A DNA stretch of 64,000 nt from Sipunculus nudus (lineage: Eukaryota; Annelida; Sipuncula; Golfingiida; Sipunculidae), in assembly GCA_026874595.1 (NCBI GenBank), contig CM049309.1, forward strand, positions 42,673,079-42,737,078, in the 5' to 3' direction. The translations under genes were made by a program, and so were the position numbers. This document shows positions 12,652 to 25,096 of the stretch, piece by piece (within the stretch, counting starts at the first letter, position 1; every line of letters starts with the position of its first letter). The notes under the pieces were generated by a model. The model did no database searches, was not told the DNA's origin, and was given only the letters and a program-made list of their open reading frames with translations.

Positions 12652-12874
12652 TTTCTTTTTCCCTTGGAATCTGATATGGCATAGGAATCAATGAATAGTT
12701 ATAACCAACTGTTGACACCTCAACCGTGACATTATAGCTTTCTGTTGCTTCCACCTCCATGGTGTAATTTCTTGGTGACCCACTGACAGTGTACGTTTGA
12801 ATTTCATCATTGGTGTCCGTTACGTTAATGCGTACTTGTCTGATCTCACCATGTTGGAGTAGCTTTGGTACTGA
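12652..12874 (-). CDS. Exon: FN3 module 2, second half
   Basis: The exon has 223 bases, phase 0 in and phase 1 out, with acceptor TGGGAACTTATTTCAG and donor GAAA/GTAAGT. It is open throughout and begins SVPKLLQHGEIRQVRINVTD, with YTVSGSPRNYTMEVEATESY and NVTVEVSTVGYNYSLIPMPY further on. There are four N-glycosylation sequons (NVT, NYT, NVT, NYS). The alternating hydrophobic pattern and the STVGYNYS strand G fit FN3, although there is no WSXWS or GIxW box here. The absence of stops over 74 codons, with good splice sites at both ends, is strong support. Confidence 0.8.
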
Positions 12875-12899
12875 CTGAAATAAGTTCCCACTCTGTTTT

Positions 12900-13090
12900 T
12901 TATTTCACAATACATTATTGTAAGCAAGCCTTCACAGGCATCAATCATCCCAATAAATTTGAGAAAGATGAACTGCATTTTATTTGAGATCATTTTATGC
13001 CCGCAAAAGAAATCATCAATAGGCGGATGGACCCTGTGATGCTAAGACAGAAAGAAGGACAGACAAGACAATCACTAAAGGGACCACTTG
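12900..13090. repeat. Fragment of the 1740-2280 repeat family
   Basis: CACAGGCATCAATCATCC, then TTTGAGAAAGATGAA, GAGATCATTTTATG and a GGATGGACC...GACAGA stretch follow the order of the last monomer at 2095-2230. Confidence 0.5.
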
Positions 13091-13204
13091 TCTATCTGAA
13101 AGATTATGAATTTCATATATCAAAGAGAACTGCAGATTTTACATTGGTCAAGGTCAAAAGTTTTGAATCTCTTCCAAGAATTTGGTTGAAGTAACTTGTG
13201 AGTA

Positions 13205-14870
13205 AAATCAGTGGGAACTAGATGTGTCAGAATGACACGAATGCACCCCCCTGGAGCAAATTAGAAATATTTGTTAAAGTAGTGGAGTATAAAGTAGCAA
13301 AACTGAAGGATCAAGAATTGTATCATTTCCTCTTAATGATATAACAATGTACAGTTAATGAAGACCAATCATGATGATGACAGGAAATTCTATGAAATAT
13401 TCAGAAGCCATCATACCATCATTAATAGGTCAACCAGGAAGAAATGGAAACTTGATCTGTAACTGGTCATTATCTACCCACACAGCAGTATTCAGGCCAG
13501 TATCTGCATGCACTGCTAAAATGAAGTCTGTACCGTGCATTTTTCATGAAATAATACCATCAAAAATTAGGTCAACTGCAACAAAAACGTGAACTCCCTC
13601 TGTAACTGGTCATGATCCAGCTAGATACCAAAAATCAGGCCAATATCTGCAGACATTGCAAAAAAAAATTCAGTACATGTGCATTCATCTTGATGATTTT
13701 ATATTTTTATTAAATTTTCTATGTTCAAGAGCCGTCAAACAGTCAAAATAGGTCAACTGGGACAAAACTCGCACTCGTTCTGTAACTGGTCATTATGCAC
13801 CCACACACCAAAAATCAGGCCAATATCTGCAAGCATTGCAAAAAAAAGTCTGTACATATACATTTATCATGAAAATTTCTTTTTTTTCATTTTATTTTCT
13901 ATGTTCAAGAACCTTCATACCATCAAAATTTAGGTCAACTGCAACGAAACACGAACTCCATCTGTAACTGGTCATGATCAAGCTAGATACCAAAAAATTA
14001 GGCCAATATCTGCAAGCATTGCAAAACAACAAGTCCGAACATATGCATTTATCATCAAAATTTCTTTTTTTTTTTATTAAATTTTCTATGTTCAGGAGCC
14101 ATCATACGGTCAAAAGTTGGTCAATCGCAACAGACACAAACTTGATCTGTAAGTAGTCATCATGCACCTACACACCAAAAATCAAACTAATATCTGCAAG
14201 CATTACAAGATAAAGTCTTTACATGTGCATTTATCATGAAAATTTCTTTTTTTTTTCATTTTATTTTCTATGTTATAGAACCTTCATACCATCAAAAATA
14301 TGGTCAACTGCAACGAAACAAGGACTCCATCTGAAACTGGTCATGATCCAGCTAGATACCAAAAATTAGGCCAATATCTGCAAGCATTGCAAAACAACAA
14401 GTCCAAACATATGCATTTATCATCAAAATTTCTTTTTATTAAATTTTTCTATGTTCAGGAGCCATCATACGGTCAAAAGTTGGTCAATCGCAACAGACAC
14501 AAACTCGATCTGTAAGTAGTCATCATGCACCTACACACCAAAAATCAAACTAATATCTGCAAGCATTACAAGATAAAGTCTTTACATGTGCATTTATCAT
14601 GAAAATTTCTATTTTTCATGAAATTTTCTATGTTCAGGAGCCGCCAAACAGTCAAAAGTAGGTCAACTGGGACAAAACATGAACTGGATCTGTAACTTGT
14701 TATTATCTGCCAACACACCAAAAATCAGGCTAATATCTGCAGGCACTGCAAAAAAAGGTCTGTACAACTGTTTGATTTTGGAATGATGGAAGGACAAAAT
14801 GACAAACATGGGTAAAACTATAAGCCAAGGCCACCTTATGGCGGGGGCATAAAAATCCACAGCATTTCAT
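13205..14870 (+). repeat. Complex dispersed repeat with ~183-bp alternating monomers
   Basis: A head (CTAGATGTGTCAGAATGACA then CGAATGCACCCCCC) is followed by alternating monomers that carry GGTCATGATC...CTAGATACCAAAAA (13605, 13968, 14339) or GTCAT(T)ATGCACC...ACACACCAAAAATCA (13788, 14154, 14518, 14700). Each type recurs about every 365 bp, so the basic period is about 183. A tail with GGCGGGGGCATAAAAA closes it. A reverse-complement copy lies at about 55450-56440. Confidence 0.7.
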
Positions 14871-14994
14871 AAGTTGTGCATGGGGTCATAATGATTCTAG
14901 ATATCGGCAAATTTGACCTTGAAGGTCAATGTGAGACTCATTATTTATTAATTTATGTCCGAGAATGTTTGGAAAGAATCTGTGTGATATTAGA

Positions 14995-16040
14995 AGAAAA
15001 ACTAGGTACCCATGGGTCAGGCGCTCCGCTGAATTTTGTAAATTTTCAAATTAGCAAATGCAAAATAAGCTTATTTTCTATTGTTATTGTTTATATATAT
15101 ACATATTAGCGTTTGAAAACACAAGAGGAAATGGCCCTCCTTTTGAGATAATGAAATACTACATATGTGTAGTAAATTTTGTAGCGAAAACATACATATT
15201 TTGTGCATCACAGTGAAAATACCTGAAATGTATATATACCCAATATGTACCTAAAGATCATTCAAAATTCAGTACTTTTCTGATAGATTTTTGGTACTCT
15301 TGTAAATAAAGTGCCTGTTGTACCTAAAATGTACCTATTTTGTGCCCAACAATGAAAGTACCTTGGATCAGGTGCCCAAATTTTACCTCAACATCGTTAC
15401 AAATTCAGTACTTTTCCAGCACATTCAAGATATATAGTCTTGTAGATACAGCACCTACCCTGACTGTACCTTAAATGCATCTACTTTGTGCCCCACTGTG
15501 AAAGTACCTTAAAGGTATCCAAAAAGTACCTCAAGATTGTTTCAAATTCTGTACTTTTCAGGCACATTTCAGGTGCTCTTGTAATTAACGTTCCACTGTT
15601 GTACCTTAAATGTACCTGTTTTGTGCTCCATAGTTAAAGTACCCCAAATAAACCAAAATTATCCCTCTTTTGTGCCTAATATGTACCTAGTGTGTGCCCA
15701 TAGCAAAAGTACCCATTTTGTGCCTTAAATTGACCTGTTTTGTATCCCAAAATTGCCCTTTTCTTACCAAAAATGTACCTTTTTTATGCCCACAGTGAAA
15801 GTACCTTAAAGGTACTAAAAATGTATCTCACATTCATTTAAAATTCAGCGCTTTACAGGTACAAGCTGGTTACATTTCCCGGCCCCCTCAGGAGTGTGAC
15901 CAATTTGTACCTAAAATGTGATCTTTTTGTGCATCAAAAGTACCCATTTAGTACCTCTCTAGAGAGTAGTGTAAACCCCCTTGTTTTTTGGCATTTATAC
16001 TAGTACTTAATGTGTACCTATTTTGTATCCAACAGAGCCT
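14995..16040. repeat. Dispersed element with ~145-bp GTACCT-rich monomers
   Basis: It opens with a variant of the terminal palindrome (GTACCCATGGGTCA, 15006-15019). Monomers with AAATTCAGTACTTTTC appear near 15265, 15410, 15544 and 15840, spaced by about 145, 134 and 296. GTACCT...TTTTGTGCC is repeated many times. No host coding potential is seen. Confidence 0.6.
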
Positions 16041-16330
16041 ACAGGTCTAATGCAAACCTGTGCAATGGGATATACATCGGGTATAATGCTTCCATGATGC
16101 TTGACCTGAAATATTGAATATTTGAAAAGTACTTGATTAATTTTCACTTACATGTGTGACATGCACATGTAAAATGCAAGTACTAAACATTTTAAACTCA
16201 AGTTCAAGCACCAATCACACAAACGTCACTCCTGAAATACTGGCATGGATGTACACACAGAAAAATGATTATAGGGTGCCGCCACAGGACCAACTTCTCA
16301 ACTTCACTGGCAGAGGTGACAGGCAGAATA
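16040..16330. repeat. Dispersed repeat shared with 45390-45550
   Basis: GTATAATGCTTCCATGATGC, a stretch with GTGTGACATG, CACCAATCACACAAACGTCA and TGAAATACTGGCATGG recur in the same order at 45400-45530. The short reading frame across it is not conserved in the second copy. Confidence 0.6.
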
Positions 16331-16463
16331 TAGAAACAAGTTTACTTTCGGCCATACATTTTATGTTTAAATTTCACTGTAGATGTTTGTAAAATTCATG
16401 AGCAGTTTTAATCATTCTTTAATTAAGAATAATTTCCTGTTAAGATTACTTCATATTACTTAC

Positions 16464-16549
16464 CTGCCATATCACTATCACTTTACGCTTGTTCTCTAAG
16501 GATGATGGTTTCAACACAAAACCAAGAATTTCTGGATTTGCAGCTGGAA
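16464..16549 (-). CDS. Exon: FN3 module 2, first half
   Basis: The exon has 86 bases, phase 1 in and phase 0 out, with acceptor ACTTTTATGAAG and a consensus donor GGCAG/GTAAGT. It reads VPAANPEILGFVLKPSSLEN then KRKVIVIWQ. The P..P entry and the VIVIW strand B/C match an FN3 start. The first codon is completed by the last base of the 24-kb exon (G+TT). It is short for a first half: strand C' lies in the next exon. Confidence 0.75.
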
Positions 16550-16559
16550 CTTCATAAAA

Positions 16560-17580
16560 GTAAAAGAAACTATTTATTACTTTGTTTACTTCATGAATCT
16601 GTATTTATGTGTGTTTAAGACAACCATGTGTATAAGACGACCCTCATTTTTACAAATTAATCTTCAGCATCATCGAGCTGCCAGCTACTGAGGATCACTA
16701 TGTCAGCAAATGATCACTTATAACTGATGATTGAAATGTGATTTTATAATATCTGATTGTTAAAATGGTCAGTGTTATATTTTTTGTGATTCAACAGGTG
16801 AAAACAGTAAAGTTATAAAGAAAGGTATGAAGGAGCAGACCAAAACAGGATTTCAATGATTAAACACATAAAAGAATGTGTATTATACAATAATTCAAAT
16901 GAATATCATTAGAGACATCAGCGGGTCAATTTTAGGGCCCAAATTTAGGTAATAAATTATTTTCCGCATGTCCAGGAGGTGGCACCCACTAAGAATTAGC
17001 ATGTCAAGAGAATCTGCATGACAGCGTCCGCATTCCTGTATGTTTAACTTGGGAAAGTTTTATGCAGTTACAATGGCAGATATGATGTATTTCTTCATGA
17101 TAAGCCATCTTTGTTTTAACTGGTTATATTTTTACAGTGTTTAAGTGACATCATCCAATCTGCAGCTGTCAATTCAGGCTGTTTTTGCATGTGACAAATG
17201 ACCTTGACTGCCATAAGTGGGTCTGATATGTTGTAAAATATAAACTGATTTCTCATATTTTCAAATAAGATGTAAAGTAGGTATATAATTGCCTTGTTGA
17301 AAAAAAGGTTCATTAATCTTCCACAATACACTATAATTGTTTCCCATTGAAATGTAACAAATAAAGTTTTTTATAGCAAAAAACACAGGTGGACATGAGT
17401 GGATGAAACAGACAATATGCTTACTTTATAGTAACTATGTAATATTGATTACTATGCTTACTCTATGATAACTTTATTTCACCTTAGAGTTCAAGGTCCA
17501 AGAAAATAATATGAGAACTAATGCTTAGTTAATTTGTGTTACTTTGTGTTACACAGGCTAATAAATTATAACAATTAACA
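16560..17580. other. Intron sequence, no recognised feature
   Basis: AT-rich sequence upstream of the 16.5-kb exon. No splice-bounded open frames were found on the minus strand, and I recognised none of the window's repeat families until the terminal palindrome at 17586. Confidence 0.4.
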
Positions 17581-18330
17581 ACAAGTGACCCAAGGGTCAT
17601 GACGCTCAGCCAACTGACATGTTGACAAGATGTCCTTGCACAAGCAGCTAATTAAGACAATGTAGGTGGTATCGTCATTCATGTATATATATTTTAAGTT
17701 CATCATTACCAAAAAGCACACCAAATTACACTAGATATTTCTTGGCACTGCAGGTGCCATAGTATCCCCAGACAATTAACCCCCCCCCCCCCAGCCCTTG
17801 ATATGATGCATCTAACCTGTAAGTTTGCTGACTGTACCAACATTTTTTTTTTAGTTATTGCCGTAATTTCAGTTTAACATTATCACTACTTTGACCTTGA
17901 AAAAATGTATCAAGGTCATCCATGTTCAAATTTGACCTAGCCGTTGATAAGATACATCAAACTTGTGGGTTTGGTGACTGTACCTCAAATTCTTACAAAG
18001 ATATTCTGTTTAAACATCATTTTAGCAAGAAAACGATCAAGGTGGCGCCACCTGTCTTCTGCAGAAAACAATGCTATCAAAGATCTTATGTCAATTTGAT
18101 TTTTGGACCAATCCATGCATCCCTCAGTGAGTTATTAAAGTTAACATCATTTCAGCATTATTGCCTCTGTCACCTTGAAAAATGCATCAAGGTCATCCAT
18201 ATTCGAACTTGGCCTAGCCCTTGATAAGATGCATCTAAACTGTAGGTTTGATGACTGTACCACAAACTCTTTTTGAGTTATTGCCCTAGCTAACTAATAT
18301 CATTTGAGCATAATCGCTGCTGTGACCTAA
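17581..18330 (+). repeat. Element with terminal palindrome, truncated, plus family B monomers
   Basis: It starts ACAAGTGACCCAAGGGTCAT (palindrome arms TGACCC/GGGTCA). A C-run (about 17780) is followed by about 150-bp family B monomers with AAGGTCATCCATGTTCAAAT and GATGACTGTACCACAAA. A perfect GGTGGCGCCACC lies at 18041-18052. The same monomers occur at 21617-22080 and 35490-35760. Confidence 0.65.
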
Positions 18331-18334
18331 AAAA

Positions 18335-21300
18335 ACAAGGGACCCATGGGTCACAGCGCTCAGCTGATAGTGATTGGACCATAAATGTTTCTCCACTGTG
18401 ATACTATATCAAGTCGATAAAGCTTATGAATATCATGGACATGTTGGGCTATTATAAAGGAATGTAATGTAATATGTGAGTAAATGATAAATGAAATAAC
18501 CTGACTGATGGATTAATAGAGTCATATATAGTGGTTTATTTTTTATTTATTAAAGAGGTGTAGAAAATTGTGATATATTTGAGCAAATATGAATGCAATG
18601 ACAGCAGTAATAAGCAGTAGTAGAATGATGATAAGGCTTTTTGTTGAAGGATCTAAAGTGTATGGTAGTCTGCAAGCTTTCAATTTGACAGATATGATGT
18701 TATGATTAATTATGCTGATGAAGTGATTTATGAATTTGTGACTGTATGACACAATATCTCTTTAGTCTTGACAAGGTACATTATTGTGATGGCCACTATG
18801 TCTACATATTACACAATATTGACATAATTTCTGGCATGTACATAGGTACCTATGGATGAATAGTTATACAAAATATTAAAGAATGAATATATCTGATTCA
18901 TCTTGTTCTTGCTTACTGAGGCTGACTTTGGGATGGGGTTCGGAGAAGGGAAAAGTGAGGGCAGCACGAAGGTGGATGTAGAAATATTCTATTGTAATGT
19001 TTTTCATTTATATAAGAATATGAAAAGCTAAGAGGAAAGGGGCCCTCCTACTTGGTTATAGTAAAGTTCTAAATATATGATTGCAAACTAATACTCTGAC
19101 AAGACTGTCATGAAGAAAAACAGTAAAAGTTTTGAGATACTGTAATGTATGAAAATTTACAGATGGAAAATTTACAGATGGACAGGCAAGTGGACAGAAT
19201 GGACTAAAACCTTTATTTCACTTTCAAGGGAATAATGCATTTAAGTTTATATATAAGCCTATTTTTTTTAAGCATATCCACTTTTTCCATTAAGAAGTTT
19301 TTATCTGAATCATTTTTTTTTATTTACAGGTTTTATAAATTTTAAATGAAAAAACCTGAAAATATAAGTTAAAATATTAGAATTGTTGCAAAAGTTGCAA
19401 TCATTATATATACAGAGTAAAAAACTGAAACTATAAGTTAAAATATTAGAATTGTTGCAAAAGTTGCAATCATCATATATCCAGAGTGTAGCTCATATTG
19501 GGTCATATTATGCATACACATATATTTTATTATTTTTAATTCATAAATGTTTAAACTGAATTTAAAAGAAAATAATGCCACAACATGGCATCTACAAGAA
19601 TATTCCTTGAATCACTATTAAAAAGTTTTGCACATTGGAGTTTTCAGTACCTGCTTAATTTTATTCACCAAAATAAAATAAAAGATTCAGTAAATTTGAT
19701 AAAATAAAACATCTTTTCAAATAAAGTATACACACTGTTGGTTGAATGAGAAACAAACAATATCATTGTGCTAATTACTATCCAAGTTTTAATTAATTAC
19801 TGAAATTAATAGTCAATTTCACACCTGGTGAAGTTTTTACTCCTCTGAAGTAAGGAATTACTTATCTCATGAACATCCACACTTTCATAGCAATACACCA
19901 CTTTGTGGACACAATTAAATGTACACTTTAATCATTGTAACCCTGGTGGTACAATACAAAATCTAAAATGTAGCATAGCCTAGAATAAGAATGAATCACA
20001 TACAGAAAATAATAACATTCATCAATTTTTTTGCACCATCGGGGGGGGGGGGGGGGGGGGGGGGGAGTGCAGAGCAGAGGGGAAGCCTGCTGGTAGTGGC
20101 CAAGCTGACCCAAGGCAAGCTGCCTGGGGTGGGTTACATAATGCAAGTGAAGGCTGTACTACTAGGTGGGCTAGATGTAAACAACACTTGACATGGTGTA
20201 TGAAAACATGAATAAAATCTATTCTTTCCAATCAATTTCTTTGAAATTTCAGATTTTAAAAGATTAAATCCTTATGTATATATGCTGTGAAAATTAAATC
20301 AACAGTGCCAAAGTTGGACAAAATTTAAGGTATTGATTTTTTATTTATGCTTATAACTTGAAAAATTTGCAAAATTCAGATCTAATTTTGGGTAAACAAT
20401 TGAATCTTGATTAAATAAAGTTATATTCCTGAAAAAAAGTCTCTAGGTTCAGCAATTCTCATGTGAGTAAATATATTTCCTGATTTTTTAACAAATTGCA
20501 TTATGTTTTGGCCCATAACTTCAAAATAATACCCAATACTAACCTAATTTTTGGTAAGTTCATAGAAAATGTATAAAAGAATGTGAATCCTAAATACGAT
20601 CAAAAACAGATCAGTGGTTTTGATATAAGGCAGCCCTGAAGTGTAACAATGGCTTTTTTTATGGAAAACGGAGTTTTTTTCCCCTTAATATCTCGAAGTC
20701 CTGAACAAAGTCCTAATGACCCAATTTTCGGTATGGTAGGAGATTTTGGGGACATCTAAAATTATGTCAACAGCCTGGGGAGCTAGAGATGTGCACTGAA
20801 TGACCTCAGTCATCAAAGTGGACTGCTTGACAATGTAAGGGAATACAACAAGAGCCTCCAAAAAAATTCAATAACTAGCCTAATTTTGCAGCATTTATTT
20901 TCAAATTTCAGATTTTAACAGATTAAATCCTTATGTATACATGGTGTGAAAATTAAATCCACAGTACTTACAGGAAAAAAACGTGCCATGGCCAAAGTTG
21001 GGCAAAATTTAAGGTACCAATTTTATATTTTTGCCAATATTTAAAAAAATTTAACAAATTTTGATCTAATTTTTGGTATACAAATAAATTTTGATTAATA
21101 TAAGTTGTATTACTGGAAAAAAGTCCCTACCTTTAACACTTTTGGTCTTAAGTGACCAAATATCTTCCTGATTTTTTTACAAAGTCCATTATGTTTGGGC
21201 CCATAACTTTTTTAAATTATATAATACTGACTTAATATCTGGCATGTACATAGGAACTATATAGAGGAATATTGGAATAATTATGGTAAATATGAAGAAA

Positions 21301-21620
21301 ACCAGATGAGTGGTTTTGATTTAAGGCAGTCCTGAAGTGTGAAAATAGATTTTTAATAAAAAATTGAGGTTTTTCCTTAATATCTCAGGGGAACGAAGTC
21401 CTATTGACCCAATTTTTGGCATGGTAGGAGATTATGGGGACATCTAACTGTATGCCGAAATTCAGATTCGTAGGTCCAACGGTGTTGAAACGTGCCAGTC
21501 TTACGGACGGACATCCAGACTGACAGATGGACGGATGGACGGACGGACAGACAGACGGACGGACGACGGACAATGGACCATGACTGTAGCTCAGATGACT
21601 TATAGTCAGCTGAGCTAAAA
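18335..21620 (+). repeat. Large element: terminal palindrome, family A core, GACG microsatellite, 3' hairpin
   Basis: The left end has GGACCCATGGGTCA (18340-18353) followed by GCTCAGCTGA. The interior holds two tandem family A units (about 20240-20840 and 20900-21440) and a 25-base G run at 20041. Near the right end is a GACG/GACA microsatellite (21510-21570). It ends in hairpin TAGCTCAGATGACT/AGTCAGCTGAGCTA (21587-21617) and AAA. The 19800-20240 part also matches 39850-40300. Confidence 0.65.
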
Positions 21621-23082
21621 ACCATCAAGGTCATTCATGTTTGAACTTGATCGACCTATAGCTGTTGATAAGATAATGCATCAAACCTGTGGATTTGGTG
21701 ACTGTACCTCAAATTCTTACAAAGTATTGCCCTAATATCATTTTAGCATAATTGCTGCTGTGACCTTGAAAAAAATGCATCAAGGTCATCAATGTTCAAA
21801 TTTGACCTAGCCCTTGATATGATGCATCTAAACTGTAGGTTTGGTGACTGTACCACAAATTCTTTTTGAGTTATTGCCCTAATATCATTTTAGCATAATC
21901 GCAGCTGTGACCTTGAAAAAAGGCATCAAGGTCATCCATGTTCAAACTTGAACTAGCCGTTGATTAGATGCATCAAACTTGTTGATTTGATGACTGTACC
22001 TCAAATTCTGGCAAAGTTATTGCGTTAACATCACTTAACAAGAAAACCACACAAGGTGGCGCCACCTGTCTTCTGCAAAAGACAAAGCTATCCAAGATCT
22101 TTGGTCATTTTGATTTTTGGATCATTCCATGTATCCCTTACTGATATATTAAAGATTTTGTGCGAATTTCACCAAATATTGGAATATTTAAGGTCAAGGC
22201 CACCCTCATAGGAAAGGGCATGTCCCCAATTTAAATAAACCTCATCCTATAACCCATTTCTATGTATATGCATAATATAAGAGATATCTGTCCATTAGTT
22301 TTTGACTTGTAATGCTCAGAGAACAGTGAAGTGGCAATTTTGTGGGTATTAAAAGGCACAAAAACAAGTAAAGAATGATAGGTGGCACCACCAGTTTGTG
22401 GCAGCGGGACCCTCATGAAAAACATAGTATCCCTAAACTTTGTCTCGGGATACAATAACAAATCATCCAACTGTTCCTGAGGAAACTGGCATTTAGTGTG
22501 TATTCTGCATTATTTCTTGGGTGCTCAAACATGCCCTGTAACTTGGGAGAATATAGGTCACAGTGACCTAATTTCAGGTTTTTGAGGAGAACTTTTGGGG
22601 AACTCTCAGGATACAGAGGTTCATGTTTCTAGCCTTTACAATTACAACTAGTGCCTTAATTGTTAACAGACCCAGTGTTCTAAAAAATGCAGGTAATTCG
22701 TAAAAACTAAGCTAATGCAGGTGGCAACACCATTCACGACCAATAGCTCAGGTTCATTAGGACCCATACGAACACAAATTTTCATGAAATTCCATGAAGC
22801 CCTTCCTGATATATCACACAATTGTGTGCATTTCACATTATTTCTTTGGTATTCAAACAGGCCCTGTAACTTGGAGAATATAGGTCACAGTAACCTAAAT
22901 TCAGGTTTCTGAGGAGAACTTCTGAGACTCTCAGGTTGTAAAGGTTCATGATCATGATTCTAGCCTTTACAGGTGCTATCTGTGCCTTGTTATCAGACCT
23001 AGTCTCCTAAAAATAAGTTTTTTAAATAAGATTTGTTAAAAATATGATAATGCAGGTGGTGCCACCAATTATGCCCAGTAAC
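21621..23082 (+). repeat. Family B (21620-22150) and family C (22480-23040) monomers
   Basis: Family B has three to four roughly 150-bp monomers around ATGCATCAAGGTCATC..., with GGTGGCGCCACC at 22055-22066. A shared tail block with GTGGCAGCGGGACC and AAAACATAGTATC lies near 22400. Family C has GGGTGCTCAAACATG, GAATATAGGTCACAGTGACC, TTTCAGGTTT and TTGTGCC. GGTGGTGCCACC occurs at 23055-23066. Confidence 0.6.
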
Positions 23083-23941
23083 AATTGACCCATGGGTTAT
23101 GATGCTCAGCCCACTGACATGTTAATAAGATGTCCTTGCACAGGCAATTAATTAAGACAATGTAGGTGGTATCATCATTCATGCATATAAGCTCAAATTC
23201 ATGAAGACCGATAAGCACACCAAATTTGCTGAAAATCATTCTAAGCTGTTCCTGAGGAATCTGGCAATTTGTGTGTATTTTGCATTATTTTCTGGGGTGC
23301 TGTAACTCAGAGAATATTCTAGGTCTAATGGTTATGATTTGTGCCCTGCTTTGGCATCAACTTTTAAATTATTCTGGGGGGTACTGATAATTAAGTCTCA
23401 CAGCTTGAAGAATATGGGTAACAGAGACCTAATATCAGGTTTCCTTGTAAGTCTTTTCAAGGACCTCCCTGGATGAAAAGTAAGAACATTTTAGGACCAA
23501 TGGTAACTATTTGTGCCCTGTTAACAGACAACAGCATCTTTAAATTAAGGTCTCAATAATAGAGGAAAAAATGCTTAATAATTGAAAAAAAAATCCAGGT
23601 GTGGCCACCAGTCTGCAGGAACTGATGAAACACTCCATGATCAATATGCATACAAAGAATCATGGTGATCAATGCACGAGTTGTTCAGATACTTGAGCTT
23701 TTGTATCAAACTTTTAAATATTCTGGGGGTAATTCTGAGCCCCATAGCGCGGATGATATGGGTAACAGAGATGTAATTTCAGATTTCCAAGGTGACTATT
23801 CAAGTAAGAAGATTCTAGGTCCAGTGATTACTATTTGTGCCCTGTTAACGGATAGACAGACAGACAGACGGACAGCTGGACAGACAGACAGACAAAGGGT
23901 GATTGCTATAGCTCAGATGACTTTCAGTCAGCTGAGCTAAA
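23083..23941 (+). repeat. Complete ~860-bp element (reference copy)
   Basis: The left terminal motif is ACAATTGACCCATGGGTTAT, with palindrome at 23086-23099. The interior has two family C monomers, including GTTGTTCAGATAC...TATTCTGGGGG and CCCCATAGCGCGGATGATATG. A GACAGACAGACGG microsatellite (23853-23895) is followed by hairpin TAGCTCAGATGACT/AGTCAGCTGAGCTA (23909-23939). It ends 55 bases from the donor side of the 24-kb exon. It is the shortest copy with both termini and serves as reference for the split copy at 26296-31372. Confidence 0.75.
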
Positions 23942-23996
23942 AGAGGGAAACATTATCAAATAATGCTTAGGGAATTAAATTAAAGCCTGGACCTAC

Positions 23997-24159
23997 CATC
24001 CTGATTTGTTGTGATGGTCATGTCTCTTGGCTCACTCCAAATCCCTCCTTTCCTCTGAGGATGACCTCGAATCTGGATGGTGTACTTGGTGTAAGGAAGA
24101 AGATTCTCCAGGGTCTCCTCAAAATGGCTCAAATAGTTATCCTCATCCTCTATGTGATA
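23997..24159 (-). CDS. Exon: FN3 module 1, second half, with WSXWS-like motif
   Basis: The exon has 163 bases, phase 0 in and phase 1 out, with acceptor GTTTATTCAG and donor GATG/GTAGGT. It starts YHIEDEDNYLSHFEETLENL and continues LPYTKYTIQIRGHPQRKGGI then WSEPRDMTITTNQD. LENLLPYTKYTIQIRG is the classic E-F strand pattern of FN3 (L..L.PYT.Y.I.IR). GGIWSEP sits where class I cytokine receptors have WSXWS; here the second half is degenerate. The module corresponds to the membrane-distal cytokine-binding D3 position in gp130-like receptors, by inference from position and motif. Confidence 0.85.
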
Positions 24160-24239
24160 CTGAATAAACAGCTGATGAATTAACTTAAAATACAAAATAT
24201 TAAGCTATCCTACACATTTAATAATTTATAAACTATATT

Positions 24240-24880
24240 TATTTCAGTGTTGACCAAGTCAAATAGTTGTCTTGAGTATTCTTTCCTTCTGATCTACTTT
24301 GGACATTTACATTAAACCTACTGCCTTCAATGTCAATCATGAATATGATAAACTTAAGAAAGCAGACAGAGATTGCTTGTATACTTCTACAAACATTTAG
24401 AGTCACCAGATCCAGAATATTTCCAGGATCCAGTTCAAATGTCCATGCTGCATAGATATAGGAAATATAATAATTCTAGTCAAGAGAAAAGTATGTAATA
24501 ATCAAGCTCAGTTTGATAGTTACATCAATTCAGAAATATAAGAATTCTAGTTCTGAGAAATATATGTGAAATATATGTCACATTAGTCAACAATTTGATG
24601 GTCTCCTACTTCAGAAATATTAGAATTCTAATCCAGTGAAATATATGTCACAAGTCAAAAACTTGATGGTCTCCTCACTTCAGAAATATAAGAATTTTAG
24701 TCCAGAGAAATGTATGTCACAAATCAACAATTTGAAGGTTATAATAATCACATGCACAAATATCCTACAGATTATGACAATGACTGACAACAGATTATGG
24801 CACTGAAAACAACATGTCTCTCCTGGAGGGGGAAGACATATTTCCCAAGATAGTGGAGCTTTTGTAAATATATTCCCAAG
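24240..24880. other. Intron with short imperfect ~65-bp repeats
   Basis: CAGAAATATAAGAATTCTAG followed by AATATATGTCAC recurs about four times between 24450 and 24730 with drift. Nothing coding was recognised. Confidence 0.4.
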
Positions 24881-25090
24881 ATAGTGGAGCTTTTGTATAA
24901 ATATTTTAATTATTCTGGGGTGCTAAAACAAGCTTAGAGTATATAGGTCATTCTGACCTTATTTCAGGTTTCCATGGATATTTTATTTTTTAAGTTTAAC
25001 AGTTACAATTTGTGCTACGCTTATGGACAGAATGATGATGAGTGTGAGACAATGGGCGATCACCATGGTGACAGTCATCTGAGCTTTAAA
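24880..25090 (+). repeat. Family C fragment ending at a splice donor
   Basis: TATTCTGGGGTGCTAAA, TATATAGGTCATTCTGACCT, CAGGTTTCC, TTTGTGC, then GATCACCATGGTGACAGTCA followed by TCTGAGCTTTAAAC correspond to the right half of the reference element. The last bases of the tail lie directly beside the donor of the 25.1-kb exon. Confidence 0.55.
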
Positions 25091-25096
25091 CCTCAC

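Noticed and set aside
19991-20231. Frames coding poly-Gly or poly-Pro around 20041
   Set aside because: They arise from the G homopolymer in a dispersed repeat. The corresponding copy at 39.8-40.3 kb is not open.
21385-21634. Arg/Ser/Val-rich frames over the GACG microsatellite
   Set aside because: Simple-sequence translation inside a mobile element tail.
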